DNA from: Demequina capsici
GTDB taxonomy: Bacteria > Actinomycetota > Actinomycetes > Actinomycetales > Demequinaceae
NCBI RefSeq assembly: GCF_032102965.1
Contig: NZ_CP134880.1
Location: forward strand, 2,728,001 to 2,792,000
Direction: 5' to 3'
DNA length: 64,000 bases
Made by a program: the position numbers and the translations under genes. Of the stretch, positions 50,044 to 58,292 are shown piece by piece. Numbering within the stretch: position 1 is the stretch's first letter; every line of letters begins with the position of its first letter. The notes under the pieces are model-generated. The model did not search any database and was not told where the DNA came from. It was given only the letters and a program-made list of their open reading frames with translations.

Positions 50044-51030
50044 TCAGGGCAGCTGCCCGATCAGCTCCAGCTCCGCGTCGCGGCTCAGGCCCGTCGCCCG
50101 CTCGCGATCCACGCCCAGGCCCCTCTCCCATGCCAGGACGTCACGCATCGTCTCCGCCTGGGGACGCCACGCACCACCCGAATCGCGGTACCGGGCCGAC
50201 GCATGCGTCCCCATCGGCGGGAACGGACCCGCGGCCACCCACAGCGGCAACGCCCTGGGACCAGACCAGCCGACCACCCGGTGGATCGCGAGCCACGGAG
50301 TGGTCGCCTCACGCACCTCACCGGTGTGCCCCGCGACCTCCCGCGCGAGCGCCACCACGTCCGCCAACGGGATCTGCTCCCCCACCGCGTTCACCGGACC
50401 GACCACCCCCGCCGCGCCTGCATCCAGGATCCACGCCGCCAGATCCCGCACGTCCAGGGACTGGGTAGGCGCCGCATCCTTGGGCACCAGCAGCGGCCCC
50501 TCACCCGCGAGCGCCGCGCGCGCGGGCCAGTAGCCGAAACGGTCCGACGGGTCGCCGGGGCCGACGATCAGGCCGGGGCGGGCGATCAGGGCCTGCGGAC
50601 GCAGCGCCAGGGTCAGGTCCTCACAGGCCACCTTCGCCTGCGCATAGTCGGCGCCGGTGGCATCGGCCCTGGGATCGAGCGCGGGCTGTCGTGGCGAGTC
50701 CTCCGTGTTCTCCGCGCGTACGGCGGCATACACGGACACGGACGACACGTAGGTCCAGTGGTCCGTCGCGCCGGCCAGCGCCACCAGCGCCTCCTGCACG
50801 AAGCGGGGCTGCCAGCTGACCTCCACGACCGCGTCGAAACGACGCCCCGCCACCGCGTCGTACGCGCCTGGGCTGGAACGATCCACCGGCACCAGCGTCG
50901 CCCCCGCAGGCGCGACGCCCGACGTGCCGCGAGCCAGGCATGTCACGTCCCAGCCGCGCGCGACCGCCTGCCGCGCGATCTCGGCGCCCAGCCAGGCGGT
51001 GCCTCCCAGGATCAGCAGTGATCGGCTCAT
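50044..51030 (-). CDS. NAD-dependent epimerase/dehydratase (paralogue 2)
   Basis: The 328-residue extended SDR has LLILGGTAWLGAEIARQAV at its start and the catalytic YAQAKVACE (Tyr-x3-Lys). It is paralogous to the gene at 47390-48394, with conserved blocks through the whole length, so the pair arose by duplication. Two acetyltransferase genes separate them. A TAGGGT box 7 nt before ATG 51030 suggests a leaderless mRNA. The substrate is unknown. Confidence 0.85.
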   Translation of the reverse strand: MSRSLLILGGTAWLGAEIARQAVARGWDVTCLARGTSGVAPAGATLVPVDRSSPGAYDAVAGRRFDAVVEVSWQPRFVQEALVALAGATDHWTYVSSVSVYAAVRAENTEDSPRQPALDPRADATGADYAQAKVACEDLTLALRPQALIARPGLIVGPGDPSDRFGYWPARAALAGEGPLLVPKDAAPTQSLDVRDLAAWILDAGAAGVVGPVNAVGEQIPLADVVALAREVAGHTGEVREATTPWLAIHRVVGWSGPRALPLWVAAGPFPPMGTHASARYRDSGGAWRPQAETMRDVLAWERGLGVDRERATGLSRDAELELIGQLP

Positions 51031-51037
51031 GGGAGCC

Positions 51038-51043
51038 ACCCTA
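51038..51043 (-). promoter_or_regulatory. -10 box of leaderless reductase paralogue 2
   Basis: On the minus strand TAGGGT stands 7 nt before ATG 51030. Confidence 0.45.
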
Positions 51044-51076
51044 GGCGACCGTGGCATCCGCGAACGCCGATACAGT

Positions 51077-51088
51077 TGACGTACGTCA
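51077..51088. promoter_or_regulatory. 12-bp perfect palindrome upstream of the MFS gene
   Basis: TGACGTACGTCA lies in the 96-bp divergent spacer between reductase paralogue 2 and the MFS gene, 39 bp before ATG 51127. A dimeric repressor (TetR or MarR type) could bind it; none is encoded adjacently except the MarR-GNAT protein. Confidence 0.4.
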
Positions 51089-51126
51089 GGAATCACCTGC
51101 ACCCCCTCCGCGTTGAGACCCCAGGA

Positions 51127-52428
51127 ATGAATCGCACCTTCAGCTCGCTCGGCATCCGCAACTACCGCCTCTGGTTCGCAGGCGCAGTGGTGTCGAACAT
51201 CGGCACCTGGATGCAGCGGATCGCGCAGGACTGGGTGGTGCTCACCGTCCTCACGGACAACTCGGGCTTCGCGGTCGGCGTCACCACCGCGCTCCAGTTC
51301 CTCCCTTTCCTCCTGATCGGACCGTGGACAGGCGTGCTCGCGGACCGCGTGGACCACCGCAAGCTGCTCCTCGTCACGCAGGTCGTCGGCGCCGCGCTCA
51401 GCGTGGGACTCGGGGCGATCGTGCTCAGCGGCCATGCACAGCTGTGGCACGTGTACGCGTTCGCGCTCGGCCTGGGCTTCATGACCGCGTTCGACAACCC
51501 TGCCCGCCAGGCCTTCGTCAGCGACCTGGTCCCCGCGTCGCACCTCTCCAACGCAGTCGGCCTGAACTCGGCGTCGTTCAACGCCGCCCGCCTGATCGGC
51601 CCCGGCCTCGCCGGCCTGCTGATCGCCTGGATCGGCTCCGGCTGGGTGTTCCTGCTCAACGGCTTCACGTTCCTGGCGACGATCATCGCGCTGCTGCTGA
51701 TGCGCAGCGACGAGTTCGAGCGTCAGCGCCGCGCCCCCCGCGGACCCGGCCAGGTCCTCGAAGGCGTCCGCTACGTGCGCAGCCGGCCCGACATCATCGC
51801 GATCCTCGTGGTCGTGGGAGTGGTCGGCATGCTGGGGCTCAACTTCCAGCTCACCAGCGCCATGATGGCGCGCGTCGAGTTCGGTCGCGGACCCGGCGAG
51901 TACGGCGTGCTCGGCTCGATCCTCGCGATCGGCTCGCTCGGCGGCGCGCTGCTCGCCGCCCGTCGCCGGCAGCCGACGCTCAAGCTCGTCGTCATCGCCG
52001 CGTTCGGCTTCGGCGCCGCGAACTCGCTGCTGGCGCTCATGCCGACGTTCTGGACGTTCGCGATCGCGGGCATCCCCGTCGGCTTCGCCGCACTCACGAT
52101 GATCACCGCCGCGAACGCGACCGTGCAGACCACCACGGAGCCCTCCATGCGCGGCCGCGTGCTGGCGCTCTACATGATGGTGTTCATGGGCACCACCCCC
52201 ATCGGCTCCCCCATCGTCGGATGGGTCGGAGAGCAGTACGGACCTCGATGGGCCATCGGCATCGGCGCCATCGCGTCGCTCATCGTGGCCACCGCCGTGG
52301 GGCTGTGGTCCGCCCGCCGCTGGAACGTGGTGCTCGAGCTCCAGGTCCGACGCCCGTTCGTGAGGTTCGGGCGTGGCCTCGCCCCCGAGGCCGAGCCGAT
52401 CGCGGACATCGAGACCACGCAGACCTGA
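51127..52428 (+). CDS. MFS transporter (EntS-like exporter)
   Basis: The 433-residue protein has about 12 membrane helices and belongs to the MFS_3/EntS group: NYRLWFAGAVVSNIGTWMQRIAQDW at the start, GVLADRVDHRKLL as the A-motif and NPARQAFVSDLVP in the next loop. The C-terminal tail is cytoplasmic and acidic. It is probably a drug or siderophore exporter. ATG 51127 has CAGGA just upstream. A terminator hairpin follows at 52458. Confidence 0.92.
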   Translation: MNRTFSSLGIRNYRLWFAGAVVSNIGTWMQRIAQDWVVLTVLTDNSGFAVGVTTALQFLPFLLIGPWTGVLADRVDHRKLLLVTQVVGAALSVGLGAIVLSGHAQLWHVYAFALGLGFMTAFDNPARQAFVSDLVPASHLSNAVGLNSASFNAARLIGPGLAGLLIAWIGSGWVFLLNGFTFLATIIALLLMRSDEFERQRRAPRGPGQVLEGVRYVRSRPDIIAILVVVGVVGMLGLNFQLTSAMMARVEFGRGPGEYGVLGSILAIGSLGGALLAARRRQPTLKLVVIAAFGFGAANSLLALMPTFWTFAIAGIPVGFAALTMITAANATVQTTTEPSMRGRVLALYMMVFMGTTPIGSPIVGWVGEQYGPRWAIGIGAIASLIVATAVGLWSARRWNVVLELQVRRPFVRFGRGLAPEAEPIADIETTQT

Positions 52429-52457
52429 ACGGCATCCGCACGGGACCGCGGACGACG

Positions 52458-52495
52458 ACGGGGCCGCACCCGTCAGATGGACGAGCCGGCCCCGT
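52458..52495 (+). terminator. Terminator of the MFS gene
   Basis: ACGGGGCCG (52458-52466) pairs with CGGCCCCGT (52487-52495) around 20 nt, followed by GTCGATG. It lies 29 bp after the stop and 32 bp before the convergent DUF6458 gene ends. Confidence 0.6.
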
Positions 52496-52527
52496 GTCGA
52501 TGAGGCGTCGCACGCCGCGACGGCTGA

Positions 52528-52773
52528 TCACTGCTCAGGCGCGGGGTGCTCCACATGGTGGTCGTCGCGCACCGCGTGCTCATCGCGGATCTCGCGGTGC
52601 GTGGTGTTCGCCCGCTGAGCGTTCACGATCAGCGAGATGACGATCGCCGCCACTCCCGCGATCATGCAGATCCACCCGACGGCACCCAGGTTGACGGCGT
52701 CGACCGAGGTGTTCAGAGCGAAGGTCAGGATCGCGCCGACGACGATCAGGAAGATCCCTGAACCGATGGCCAT
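52528..52773 (-). CDS. DUF6458-type small membrane protein
   Basis: The 81-residue protein has two membrane helices and starts with MAIGSGIFLIVVGAIL, typical of the actinobacterial DUF6458 family. A basic and His/Glu-rich cytoplasmic tail (HREIRDEHAVRDDHHVEH) ends it. The function is unknown. ATG 52773 has GGAG upstream. The 156 bp before it include an AT-rich patch (about 52887-52930) that may hold its promoter. Confidence 0.82.
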   Translation of the reverse strand: MAIGSGIFLIVVGAILTFALNTSVDAVNLGAVGWICMIAGVAAIVISLIVNAQRANTTHREIRDEHAVRDDHHVEHPAPEQ

Positions 52774-52929
52774 GATGTGCTCCTTGCTCCCCACTGTGCG
52801 GGGGTCTCGGACGGCCATCGAGCCTCGTGAGCTCAGGGCCGCCGACCGCTCCTGCAGTCACAGAGGGCAACCCGACGTCGCTTCTCAGATATTCCGAAAA
52901 CGCGGTCGATCTGTCATATACCAGGGATG

Positions 52930-53835
52930 TCACTCGGAGCGTGAGGAGCTTCCGCATTCGTCGAACGCCTGCTGCAGCAGGTCCTGTAGCGCCGCCGGCG
53001 GTCGGATCTCCACATAGGCGGGAGCGGCGCCGTCCACCGCCTCCCAGACACGGAAGACGAACGTCTTCTTGCTCTCCGCGAAGACATGCGGATCGCAGCG
53101 CGTGGCGCTCAGGCGGACCGGTACCACCACCTGGTCGCTGCCCGCCGCGAGGGTCGTCGGCACCGCGCCGTCGATCCCCGCCAGATCGAACACGACCGAG
53201 CCTGCGACAGAGTCGAGCACCACGTCGCCGGCCGCCGTGCCTCGCGTGAGCACGAGCGTCGTGTCCACGTCCGTCCCGGAGCGGGTCGCGTCGGAGCCGA
53301 AGGCCACCGGCGCCGCGTCCTGCACCGCCTTCATGGCGCATTCGTCGGCCGCGATCCCGGCAAGGACCTCGTCAGGCGCGGGAAGCGTGAGCGACTGGAC
53401 GACGCCGTCCACCGAGACCTCCAAGGTCACGGTCGTGCCCGCGTCGGGCGGGTCGCAGACCACAGCGCCCAACGGCACCCTGACCCTAGTCGTGTAGCCG
53501 TCGAAGATCCGCACGTTCTCCGCCACCTGGTTCGTCGGCATGAAGCGCGGGGAGTCGAGCATCGCGCCGACCACGACGGCATCGTCCGTGACCACGCCGT
53601 CGAGCCGCACCTCGATCTTCCTGTCCGCCTGCAAGGTGCGCGGGAAGGCGATGTCCACCGTCGCTGCCGATGCGTCCCAGCCCGTGCCGGCCCACGAGGA
53701 CGACGTCGCGGCAGAGGAGGCCGACACGGCGGCGGCGGACGTCGACCCGTCGGGAGCGTCGACTCCAGGCGAGCCGCCGCAGCCCGCGAGCGCGACCACG
53801 CAGGCGAGCGCGAGCAGCGGGGACGACCGTCTCAT
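52930..53835 (-). CDS. Secreted lipoprotein of unknown function
   Basis: The 301-residue protein has a short lipoprotein signal with lipobox LAGC (Cys19). A Ser/Ala/Thr linker is followed by beta-rich domains with at least three conserved-looking cysteines (for example VCDPPDAG and RCDPHVF). The pattern resembles extracellular proteins with two immunoglobulin-like repeats. No family was recognised. ATG 53835 follows GATACT by 6 nt. Confidence 0.72.
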   Translation of the reverse strand: MRRSSPLLALACVVALAGCGGSPGVDAPDGSTSAAAVSASSAATSSSWAGTGWDASAATVDIAFPRTLQADRKIEVRLDGVVTDDAVVVGAMLDSPRFMPTNQVAENVRIFDGYTTRVRVPLGAVVCDPPDAGTTVTLEVSVDGVVQSLTLPAPDEVLAGIAADECAMKAVQDAAPVAFGSDATRSGTDVDTTLVLTRGTAAGDVVLDSVAGSVVFDLAGIDGAVPTTLAAGSDQVVVPVRLSATRCDPHVFAESKKTFVFRVWEAVDGAAPAYVEIRPPAALQDLLQQAFDECGSSSRSE

Positions 53836-53997
53836 CGGGCAAGTATCGCGCTGCCACGGCCGCACGGGAAGGCCCAGAACCCTCGCCATACCTGGTGCGA
53901 CGAACCTCCCGCACCCTGCTGCACGAATCGGACGAGCCGGACACGCACGGGACCTGAGGAGCACGAAGCACCCTCGCGCCTGCCTCACAATGGGGCC

Positions 53998-54921
53998 ATG
54001 GACTCGATGCTCATCCTCGACAACGGCACCTGGCGCGTGGGCCTGCTGCCCGCGACCGGCGGCTCCATCGCCTACGGCCAGGTGCGGATCGACGACGCGT
54101 GGGTCGACGCGATGCGTCCCACCCCCGCCGAGGTGGAGAAGTCCGGCGACACGGCGTCGTTCCCCCTGGTCCCGTGGTCCAACCGCATCAGCGGACCGGT
54201 GCTGCGCTGGAACGGCGAGGAGCACCCGCTGCGCGTCACGAGCGGAGACGGCACCGCCATCCACGGCGTGGGCCTCAAGCACCCGTGGAACGTCGCCGAG
54301 TTCGACGCGACCCACGCAGTCCTCACGCTCGATTCGCGCGACCTCGAGGACCCCAACTTCCCGTGGCCCTTCACCACGGCATTCACGTACGCGCTCGACG
54401 GGGCCCGGCTGATCGTGACGATGGCGCTCACAAACGTGTCCGACGAGACCTTCCCTGCCGGTCTGGGTCACCACCCGTACTTCGTGCGGCGGCTTGGCTC
54501 CGACTCCGCGCCGCTCGGCGGGGACGCAGAGCTGCAGATCCGCTGCGACGCAGGCTACGAGCTCGTGAACTGCCTGCCGACCGGCGCCGCTGGCGAGGTC
54601 CCCGCGCATGCCGACTACCGCACGCGTCGGCCGCTCGGGCACGTGCACGTGGACGACTGCCTCACCGGCCGCACCTCCCCCATCGCCGCGACCCTCACGT
54701 GGCCGCGCGCCCTGCAGCTGGACCTCGAGGCAGACGACGCGCTGAGCCACATCGTCTGCTACGTCCCCGAGGGCAAGCCGTTCTTCGCGGTAGAGCCCGT
54801 CACGCACGCCAACGACGCGCTGCGGCTCGCCGCCGAGGGCGTCGACGGCGTGGGCGTGCACCCACTGGCACCGGGCGAGACGTTCACCGCCCGCTGGTCC
54901 CTGACGGCCACGCTGCTCTGA
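53998..54921 (+). CDS. Aldose 1-epimerase family protein
   Basis: The 307-residue mutarotase-fold protein has conserved segments PLVPWSNRISGP, IHGVGLKHPW (catalytic His) and GLGHHPYFVRR (second His), and a C-terminal VEPVTHANDAL (catalytic Glu). It interconverts alpha and beta anomers of galactose-type sugars or sugar phosphates; the exact substrate is open. ATG 53998 was chosen; ATG 54007 is the next in-frame choice. A GGGAAG-TTCG-CTTCCC hairpin follows at 54932. Confidence 0.92.
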   Translation: MDSMLILDNGTWRVGLLPATGGSIAYGQVRIDDAWVDAMRPTPAEVEKSGDTASFPLVPWSNRISGPVLRWNGEEHPLRVTSGDGTAIHGVGLKHPWNVAEFDATHAVLTLDSRDLEDPNFPWPFTTAFTYALDGARLIVTMALTNVSDETFPAGLGHHPYFVRRLGSDSAPLGGDAELQIRCDAGYELVNCLPTGAAGEVPAHADYRTRRPLGHVHVDDCLTGRTSPIAATLTWPRALQLDLEADDALSHIVCYVPEGKPFFAVEPVTHANDALRLAAEGVDGVGVHPLAPGETFTARWSLTATLL

Positions 54922-54931
54922 GGCCCGCCTG

Positions 54932-54947
54932 GGGAAGTTCGCTTCCC
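54932..54947 (+). terminator. UUCG hairpin after the aldose epimerase gene
   Basis: GGGAAG-TTCG-CTTCCC forms a 6-bp stem on a stable tetraloop, 11 bp after the stop. It has no U-tract and lies just before the tRNA-Gly promoter. Confidence 0.5.
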
Positions 54948-54962
54948 GCGGCCCGAACCCAT

Positions 54963-54968
54963 TACGAT
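54963..54968 (+). promoter_or_regulatory. -10 box of tRNA-Gly
   Basis: TACGAT stands 20 nt before the tRNA 5' end. A weak -35 candidate TTCGCT lies at 54938-54943. Confidence 0.45.
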
Positions 54969-54988
54969 GGGAGGGCCGTCATGGCGCT

Positions 54989-55062
54989 GCGGGTGTAGTT
55001 CAATGGCAGAACTTCAGCTTCCCAAGCTGATAGCGCGGGTTCGATTCCCGTCACCCGCTCCA
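54989..55062 (+). tRNA. tRNA-Gly (anticodon CCC)
   Basis: GCGGGTG pairs with CACCCGC in the acceptor stem. The anticodon stem TCAGC/GCTGA carries loop TTCCCAA, anticodon CCC. The T arm has GGTTCGATTCC. The discriminator is T and CCA is encoded (55060-55062). A perfect terminator follows. Confidence 0.96.
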
Positions 55063-55066
55063 CGAG

Positions 55067-55092
55067 AAAGGCCCCTCATACGAGGGGCCTTT
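55067..55092 (+). terminator. Terminator of tRNA-Gly
   Basis: AAAGGCCCCTC pairs perfectly with GAGGGGCCTTT around ATAC, followed by CGTCGTC. It begins 4 bp after the tRNA. Confidence 0.9.
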
Positions 55093-55116
55093 CGTCGTCT
55101 CTGCGCCAGCAGCCCG

Positions 55117-55347
55117 GTGGCATAGGCACCCTCGCCTTCGCACCCGCACCCGCACCCACGCCCGCGGCCACCGCCACCGCCACCGCCACCGCCACCGCCA
55201 CCGCGTAATGGAACATGACTGTACGAATCCCGGCAGAAACGTGCACTGACGTACCAAGCCAGCGCGCAGTGGCGCGCGTCGAACTCGCAGTGGCATAGGT
55301 CGGCCGCGCAGTGGCGGGCGTCGAGCCCGCAGTGGCATAGGTCAGCC
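55117..55347. repeat. Repeat-rich noncoding stretch with hexamer tract and 42-bp tandem repeat
   Basis: GTGGCATAGG occurs at 55117, 55290 and 55332. GCACCC x3 lies at 55140-55157 and GCCACC x6 at 55167-55202. A 42-bp unit is duplicated head to tail (55264-55305 and 55306-55347, about four differences); both copies carry GCAGTGGC twice. The second copy runs into the 3' end of the FMN reductase gene. No gene was seen in 55093-55341; an Arg/Trp-rich reading frame there is only the repeat translated. Confidence 0.8.
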
Positions 55348-55914
55348 GCGCGGCAGCACCGTCAGCACACGGACCACATGGTCGCGGAACTCCTGCATGT
55401 AGGCGGTGAGGAAGGCCTCGACGGACGGGTCGGTGACCTCGCCGTCGGCCGTGACGAGCCCCGGCGTGAAGGTCACGTAGGCCTCAGGCGCGGTCATCTG
55501 CCGGGCGTTGCAGAAGCTCAGGACCGCGCGGAGGCTCTGCTGCCCGACGGCGGTGCCGATCTTGCCGGGCGATGCGCCGATCACCGCGGCCGGCAGGTGG
55601 TGGAACGAGTTGGTGCCCTTGGGCCGTGACGCCCAGTCGATCGCGTTCTTGAGCGCGCCGGGGATGGACCTGTTGTACTCGGGGGTGACGAACAGGACCG
55701 CCTGCGACGCGGCGATCGCGTCCTTGAGAGCGCGCGCCTCGGGCGGGTAGTCCTCGTCGTAGTCGGGGCTGTAGAGCGGCAGGCCGCCGATGGGGATCTC
55801 GGTGAACTCCAGGTCCTCGGGCGCTAGCCGGATCAGCGCCCTGCTCAGCAGGCGGTTGATGGATGTGGACGACAGGCTTCCGACGAAGTAGCCGACGCGG
55901 TACGTGGTGCTCAT
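55342..55914 (-). CDS. NADPH-dependent FMN reductase
   Basis: The 190-residue flavodoxin-fold protein has the phosphate-binding loop GSLSSTSINRLL, VTPEYNRSIPGALKNAIDW and a flavin-contact GASPGKIG segment. It is a quinone or chromate reductase-like NAD(P)H:FMN reductase. ATG 55914 has GGAGG at 6 nt. Its 3' end lies in the 42-bp tandem repeat. It is encoded next to, and in the same direction as, a TetR gene. Confidence 0.92.
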   Translation of the reverse strand: MSTTYRVGYFVGSLSSTSINRLLSRALIRLAPEDLEFTEIPIGGLPLYSPDYDEDYPPEARALKDAIAASQAVLFVTPEYNRSIPGALKNAIDWASRPKGTNSFHHLPAAVIGASPGKIGTAVGQQSLRAVLSFCNARQMTAPEAYVTFTPGLVTADGEVTDPSVEAFLTAYMQEFRDHVVRVLTVLPRG

Positions 55915-56032
55915 GAGGTCCTCCAGGTGGCGCTGGTCCGACACGGCCCACGATAGGCCGCAGGCACGGACCGTGCGAGATGCGAGCGGGGTTCCGCAAC
56001 GGGCGCACGCGGCAGCACCGACCCGGCATCCG

Positions 56033-56695
56033 TCAGCTCGCGTCGCCCCACGCCTCCGGCACCACGAGCGCGCGGATCCACACGTCCTGAAGGTGTGCTG
56101 CGAACTGCCCGGCGGTCCAGCCGCGGCGCATGAGCACGGCGTAGTGCTCGGCGCTGTTCGTCGACCAGACCAGGTCCGCCACGGCCTGGTCGTCGAGGTC
56201 GGCGCGGAGCTCGCCGGTGGCGCGCAGGTCGGCTGCGAACAGCAGCATGTTGCCCGCGCGGCGCTCGTCGAGGCGCGACCAGACCTCGGCGCACGCCTTG
56301 TCGGTGCGGCCCGCCTCGCGCAGCGCCTCCTGGAGCGGCGCGACGACGGGCAGCAGGCGACCGAGAGCCTGCGCGTAGATGCGGATCTTCTCGCGTGCGG
56401 TCGCGGCGGCGCGCAGCGCGATCACGTAGTCGCGCTGCTCCGCGGGGATCGGCTGCTCGGAGGTGCCGAGCACCGTGTCGATGACGGCGAGCACCAGCTC
56501 CGGCTTGCGTCCCACGCTCGCGTAGACGGTGTCGACGGCGACGCCGGCGCGGCGCGCGATCTGCGAGACGGGCACGCCGTAGCCCTCCGTCGTCAGAAGC
56601 TCCCTGGCAGCATGCAGGATCGCTGCGCGGGTGCGCTCGGCCTGCTCCTTGCGCACCTGTGAGCGGTAGGTCCTCCTGTTGACAACGTCGGTCAT
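56033..56695 (-). CDS. TetR-family transcriptional regulator
   Basis: The 220-residue protein has a TetR DNA-binding domain (about 20-70: VPVSQIARRAGVAVDTVYASVGRKPEL) and a large ligand domain. It is divergent from a flavoprotein gene across 63 bp that it probably controls. A TAGGAT box 6 nt before ATG 56695 suggests a leaderless mRNA. The FMN reductase gene lies 118 bp downstream in the same direction. Confidence 0.9.
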   Translation of the reverse strand: MTDVVNRRTYRSQVRKEQAERTRAAILHAARELLTTEGYGVPVSQIARRAGVAVDTVYASVGRKPELVLAVIDTVLGTSEQPIPAEQRDYVIALRAAATAREKIRIYAQALGRLLPVVAPLQEALREAGRTDKACAEVWSRLDERRAGNMLLFAADLRATGELRADLDDQAVADLVWSTNSAEHYAVLMRRGWTAGQFAAHLQDVWIRALVVPEAWGDAS

Positions 56696-56701
56696 GGATC
56701 T

Positions 56702-56707
56702 ATCCTA
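56702..56707 (-). promoter_or_regulatory. -10 box of leaderless TetR gene
   Basis: On the minus strand TAGGAT stands 6 nt before ATG 56695, in an AT-rich patch. A small palindrome TTCG-GG-CGAA (56728-56737) lies in the same spacer. Confidence 0.45.
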
Positions 56708-56758
56708 TATTCATCCGACACTACTTCGGGCGAATTACCTCGTCGAAGGAGAACTGAG

Positions 56759-57862
56759 ATGGGCACCGAGCGGATCGACACCGTCGTCATCGGCGGCGGA
56801 CAGGCAGGGCTCGCCATGGGGTATCGCCTCAAGGAGCGCGGCATACCCCATGTGATCCTCGACGCGAGCGACCGCGTCGGCGACGCCTGGCGCACCCGAT
56901 GGGACTCCCTCACCCTCTTCACGCCCGCCCGCTACAGCGGGCTTCCCGGCACGCCCTATCCCGCACCCCCGCAGAGCTACCCCACGCGAGGGCAGTTCGC
57001 CGACTACCTGGAGCGATACGCCGCCGTGCACGGCCTGCCGGTGCGCTCGGGAACCCGCGTGACACGGCTCGGGAAGGACCACGCCGGCTTCGTCGTGGAG
57101 ACCGCCACCGACACGATCCACGCGGACCGCGTGGTGCTCGCCGCCGGCTACGACGCGCTGCCGCAGATCCCCGCATTCGCCTCGCAGATCGACCCCGGCA
57201 CCGTCCAGCTGCACTCCTCCGAGTACCGTCGCCCGTCGGATGTCCCCGCGGGCGACGTGCTGGTGGTCGGCGCAGGCAACTCGGGCGCCGACATCTCGCT
57301 CGAGCTCGCCCAGACCCACCACGTCGTCCTCGCGGGACGCCACCCCGGCCAGATCCCGTTCCATATCGACAGCCGGCTCGGACGGCGCGCCAGCCGCGTG
57401 GTGTTCTGGGTCTTCTCCCACGTCCTCACGCTCGACACCCCGATGGGTCGACGCGCCGCCGCGAACCTCAAGGGCCACGGCGGCCCGCTGATCCGGGTGA
57501 AGACCGCGGACATCGCCGCGGCGGGCGTGCGTCGAGTGGGCCGCATCGCCCGCGTCGACCACGGCAGACCGGTCACGGACGCCGGCGAGGAGCTCGACGT
57601 CGGGGCGATCGTATGGTGCACCGGATTCCACGCGGACGGCGCGTGGCTGGACCTCCCTGACATCCAGGCCGACGGACTCCCCGCCCACGATCGCGGCATC
57701 TGCCGCACGCAGCCCGGGCTCTACGTGCTCGGCGCGCTCTTCCAGCGTTCGCTCGCCTCGTCCATGATCCACGGCGTCGCGCTCGACGCCGCCTGGATCG
57801 CGGACCGAATGGCGCGGTCCGACACCTCCGCGCCCACGCCCGCCGCTACTGAGCCGCGATGA
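56759..57862 (+). CDS. Flavin-containing monooxygenase-like FAD/NAD(P) oxidoreductase
   Basis: The 367-residue protein has an FAD motif VVIGGGQAGLAMGYRL, the FMO-like stretch WRTRWDSLTLFTPARYSGLPG and an NAD(P) motif VLVVGAGNSGADISLEL. It resembles the CzcO/trimethylamine-monooxygenase-like group. The substrate is unknown; control by the divergent TetR suggests a xenobiotic. ATG 56759 has GAAGGAG at 7 nt. Its 3' end overlaps the convergent FKBP gene by 17 bp. Confidence 0.9.
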   Translation: MGTERIDTVVIGGGQAGLAMGYRLKERGIPHVILDASDRVGDAWRTRWDSLTLFTPARYSGLPGTPYPAPPQSYPTRGQFADYLERYAAVHGLPVRSGTRVTRLGKDHAGFVVETATDTIHADRVVLAAGYDALPQIPAFASQIDPGTVQLHSSEYRRPSDVPAGDVLVVGAGNSGADISLELAQTHHVVLAGRHPGQIPFHIDSRLGRRASRVVFWVFSHVLTLDTPMGRRAAANLKGHGGPLIRVKTADIAAAGVRRVGRIARVDHGRPVTDAGEELDVGAIVWCTGFHADGAWLDLPDIQADGLPAHDRGICRTQPGLYVLGALFQRSLASSMIHGVALDAAWIADRMARSDTSAPTPAATEPR

Positions 57863-58238
57863 CGTCCACGACGAAGACCAGCGTCGAGCCCGCGGGGATC
57901 GGACCCATGGGGCGGAAGCCGTAGCCCGACTCCGGCGGCACCACCAGCAGCAGCTGCGAACCCACGGGCTGGCCGACGATGCCGTCCACCCAGCCGTCGA
58001 TCAGCGCGCCGTAGGCGATCGGGAAGTCGATGGCCGCGCCGCGATCCCACGACGAGTCGAACTTGGCGCCGTCCCACAACCAGCCGCTGTAGTGCACGGT
58101 GATGTGCTGACCCTCGACGACGACGGGCCCGGCGCCGGCGTTCAGCACCTCGACCACGAGGCCCTCGGGCATCTCCGCGCCGGAGAAGTCGATGGACGGC
58201 GCTCCGGCCGCGTCGCGGGTGATGGTGGGCAGGCTCAT
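57846..58238 (-). CDS. FKBP-type peptidyl-prolyl isomerase
   Basis: The 130-residue protein is a single FKBP domain with VHYSGWLWDGAKFDSSWDRG, the bulge FPIAYGALIDGWVDGI and the loop PPESGYGFRPMGPIPAGSTLVF. It catalyses cis-trans isomerisation of prolyl bonds. No signal peptide is present, so it is cytoplasmic. ATG 58238 has AAGGTG upstream. A 55-bp palindrome lies 55 bp upstream. Confidence 0.93.
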   Translation of the reverse strand: MSLPTITRDAAGAPSIDFSGAEMPEGLVVEVLNAGAGPVVVEGQHITVHYSGWLWDGAKFDSSWDRGAAIDFPIAYGALIDGWVDGIVGQPVGSQLLLVVPPESGYGFRPMGPIPAGSTLVFVVDVIAAQ

Positions 58239-58292
58239 GGTCGCACCTTCGGTCGGTGAGGTATCGCGCAAGCCTAAGCCGCCGACGTCCCT

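Noticed and set aside
52930..54861. 643-codon extension of the lipoprotein gene
   Set aside because: The lipoprotein signal and lipobox begin at 53835; the extension is antisense to the aldose epimerase.
55051..55338. 95-codon Arg/Trp-rich minus-strand frame
   Set aside because: It is only the translation of the hexamer and 42-bp repeats and crosses the tRNA-Gly terminator.
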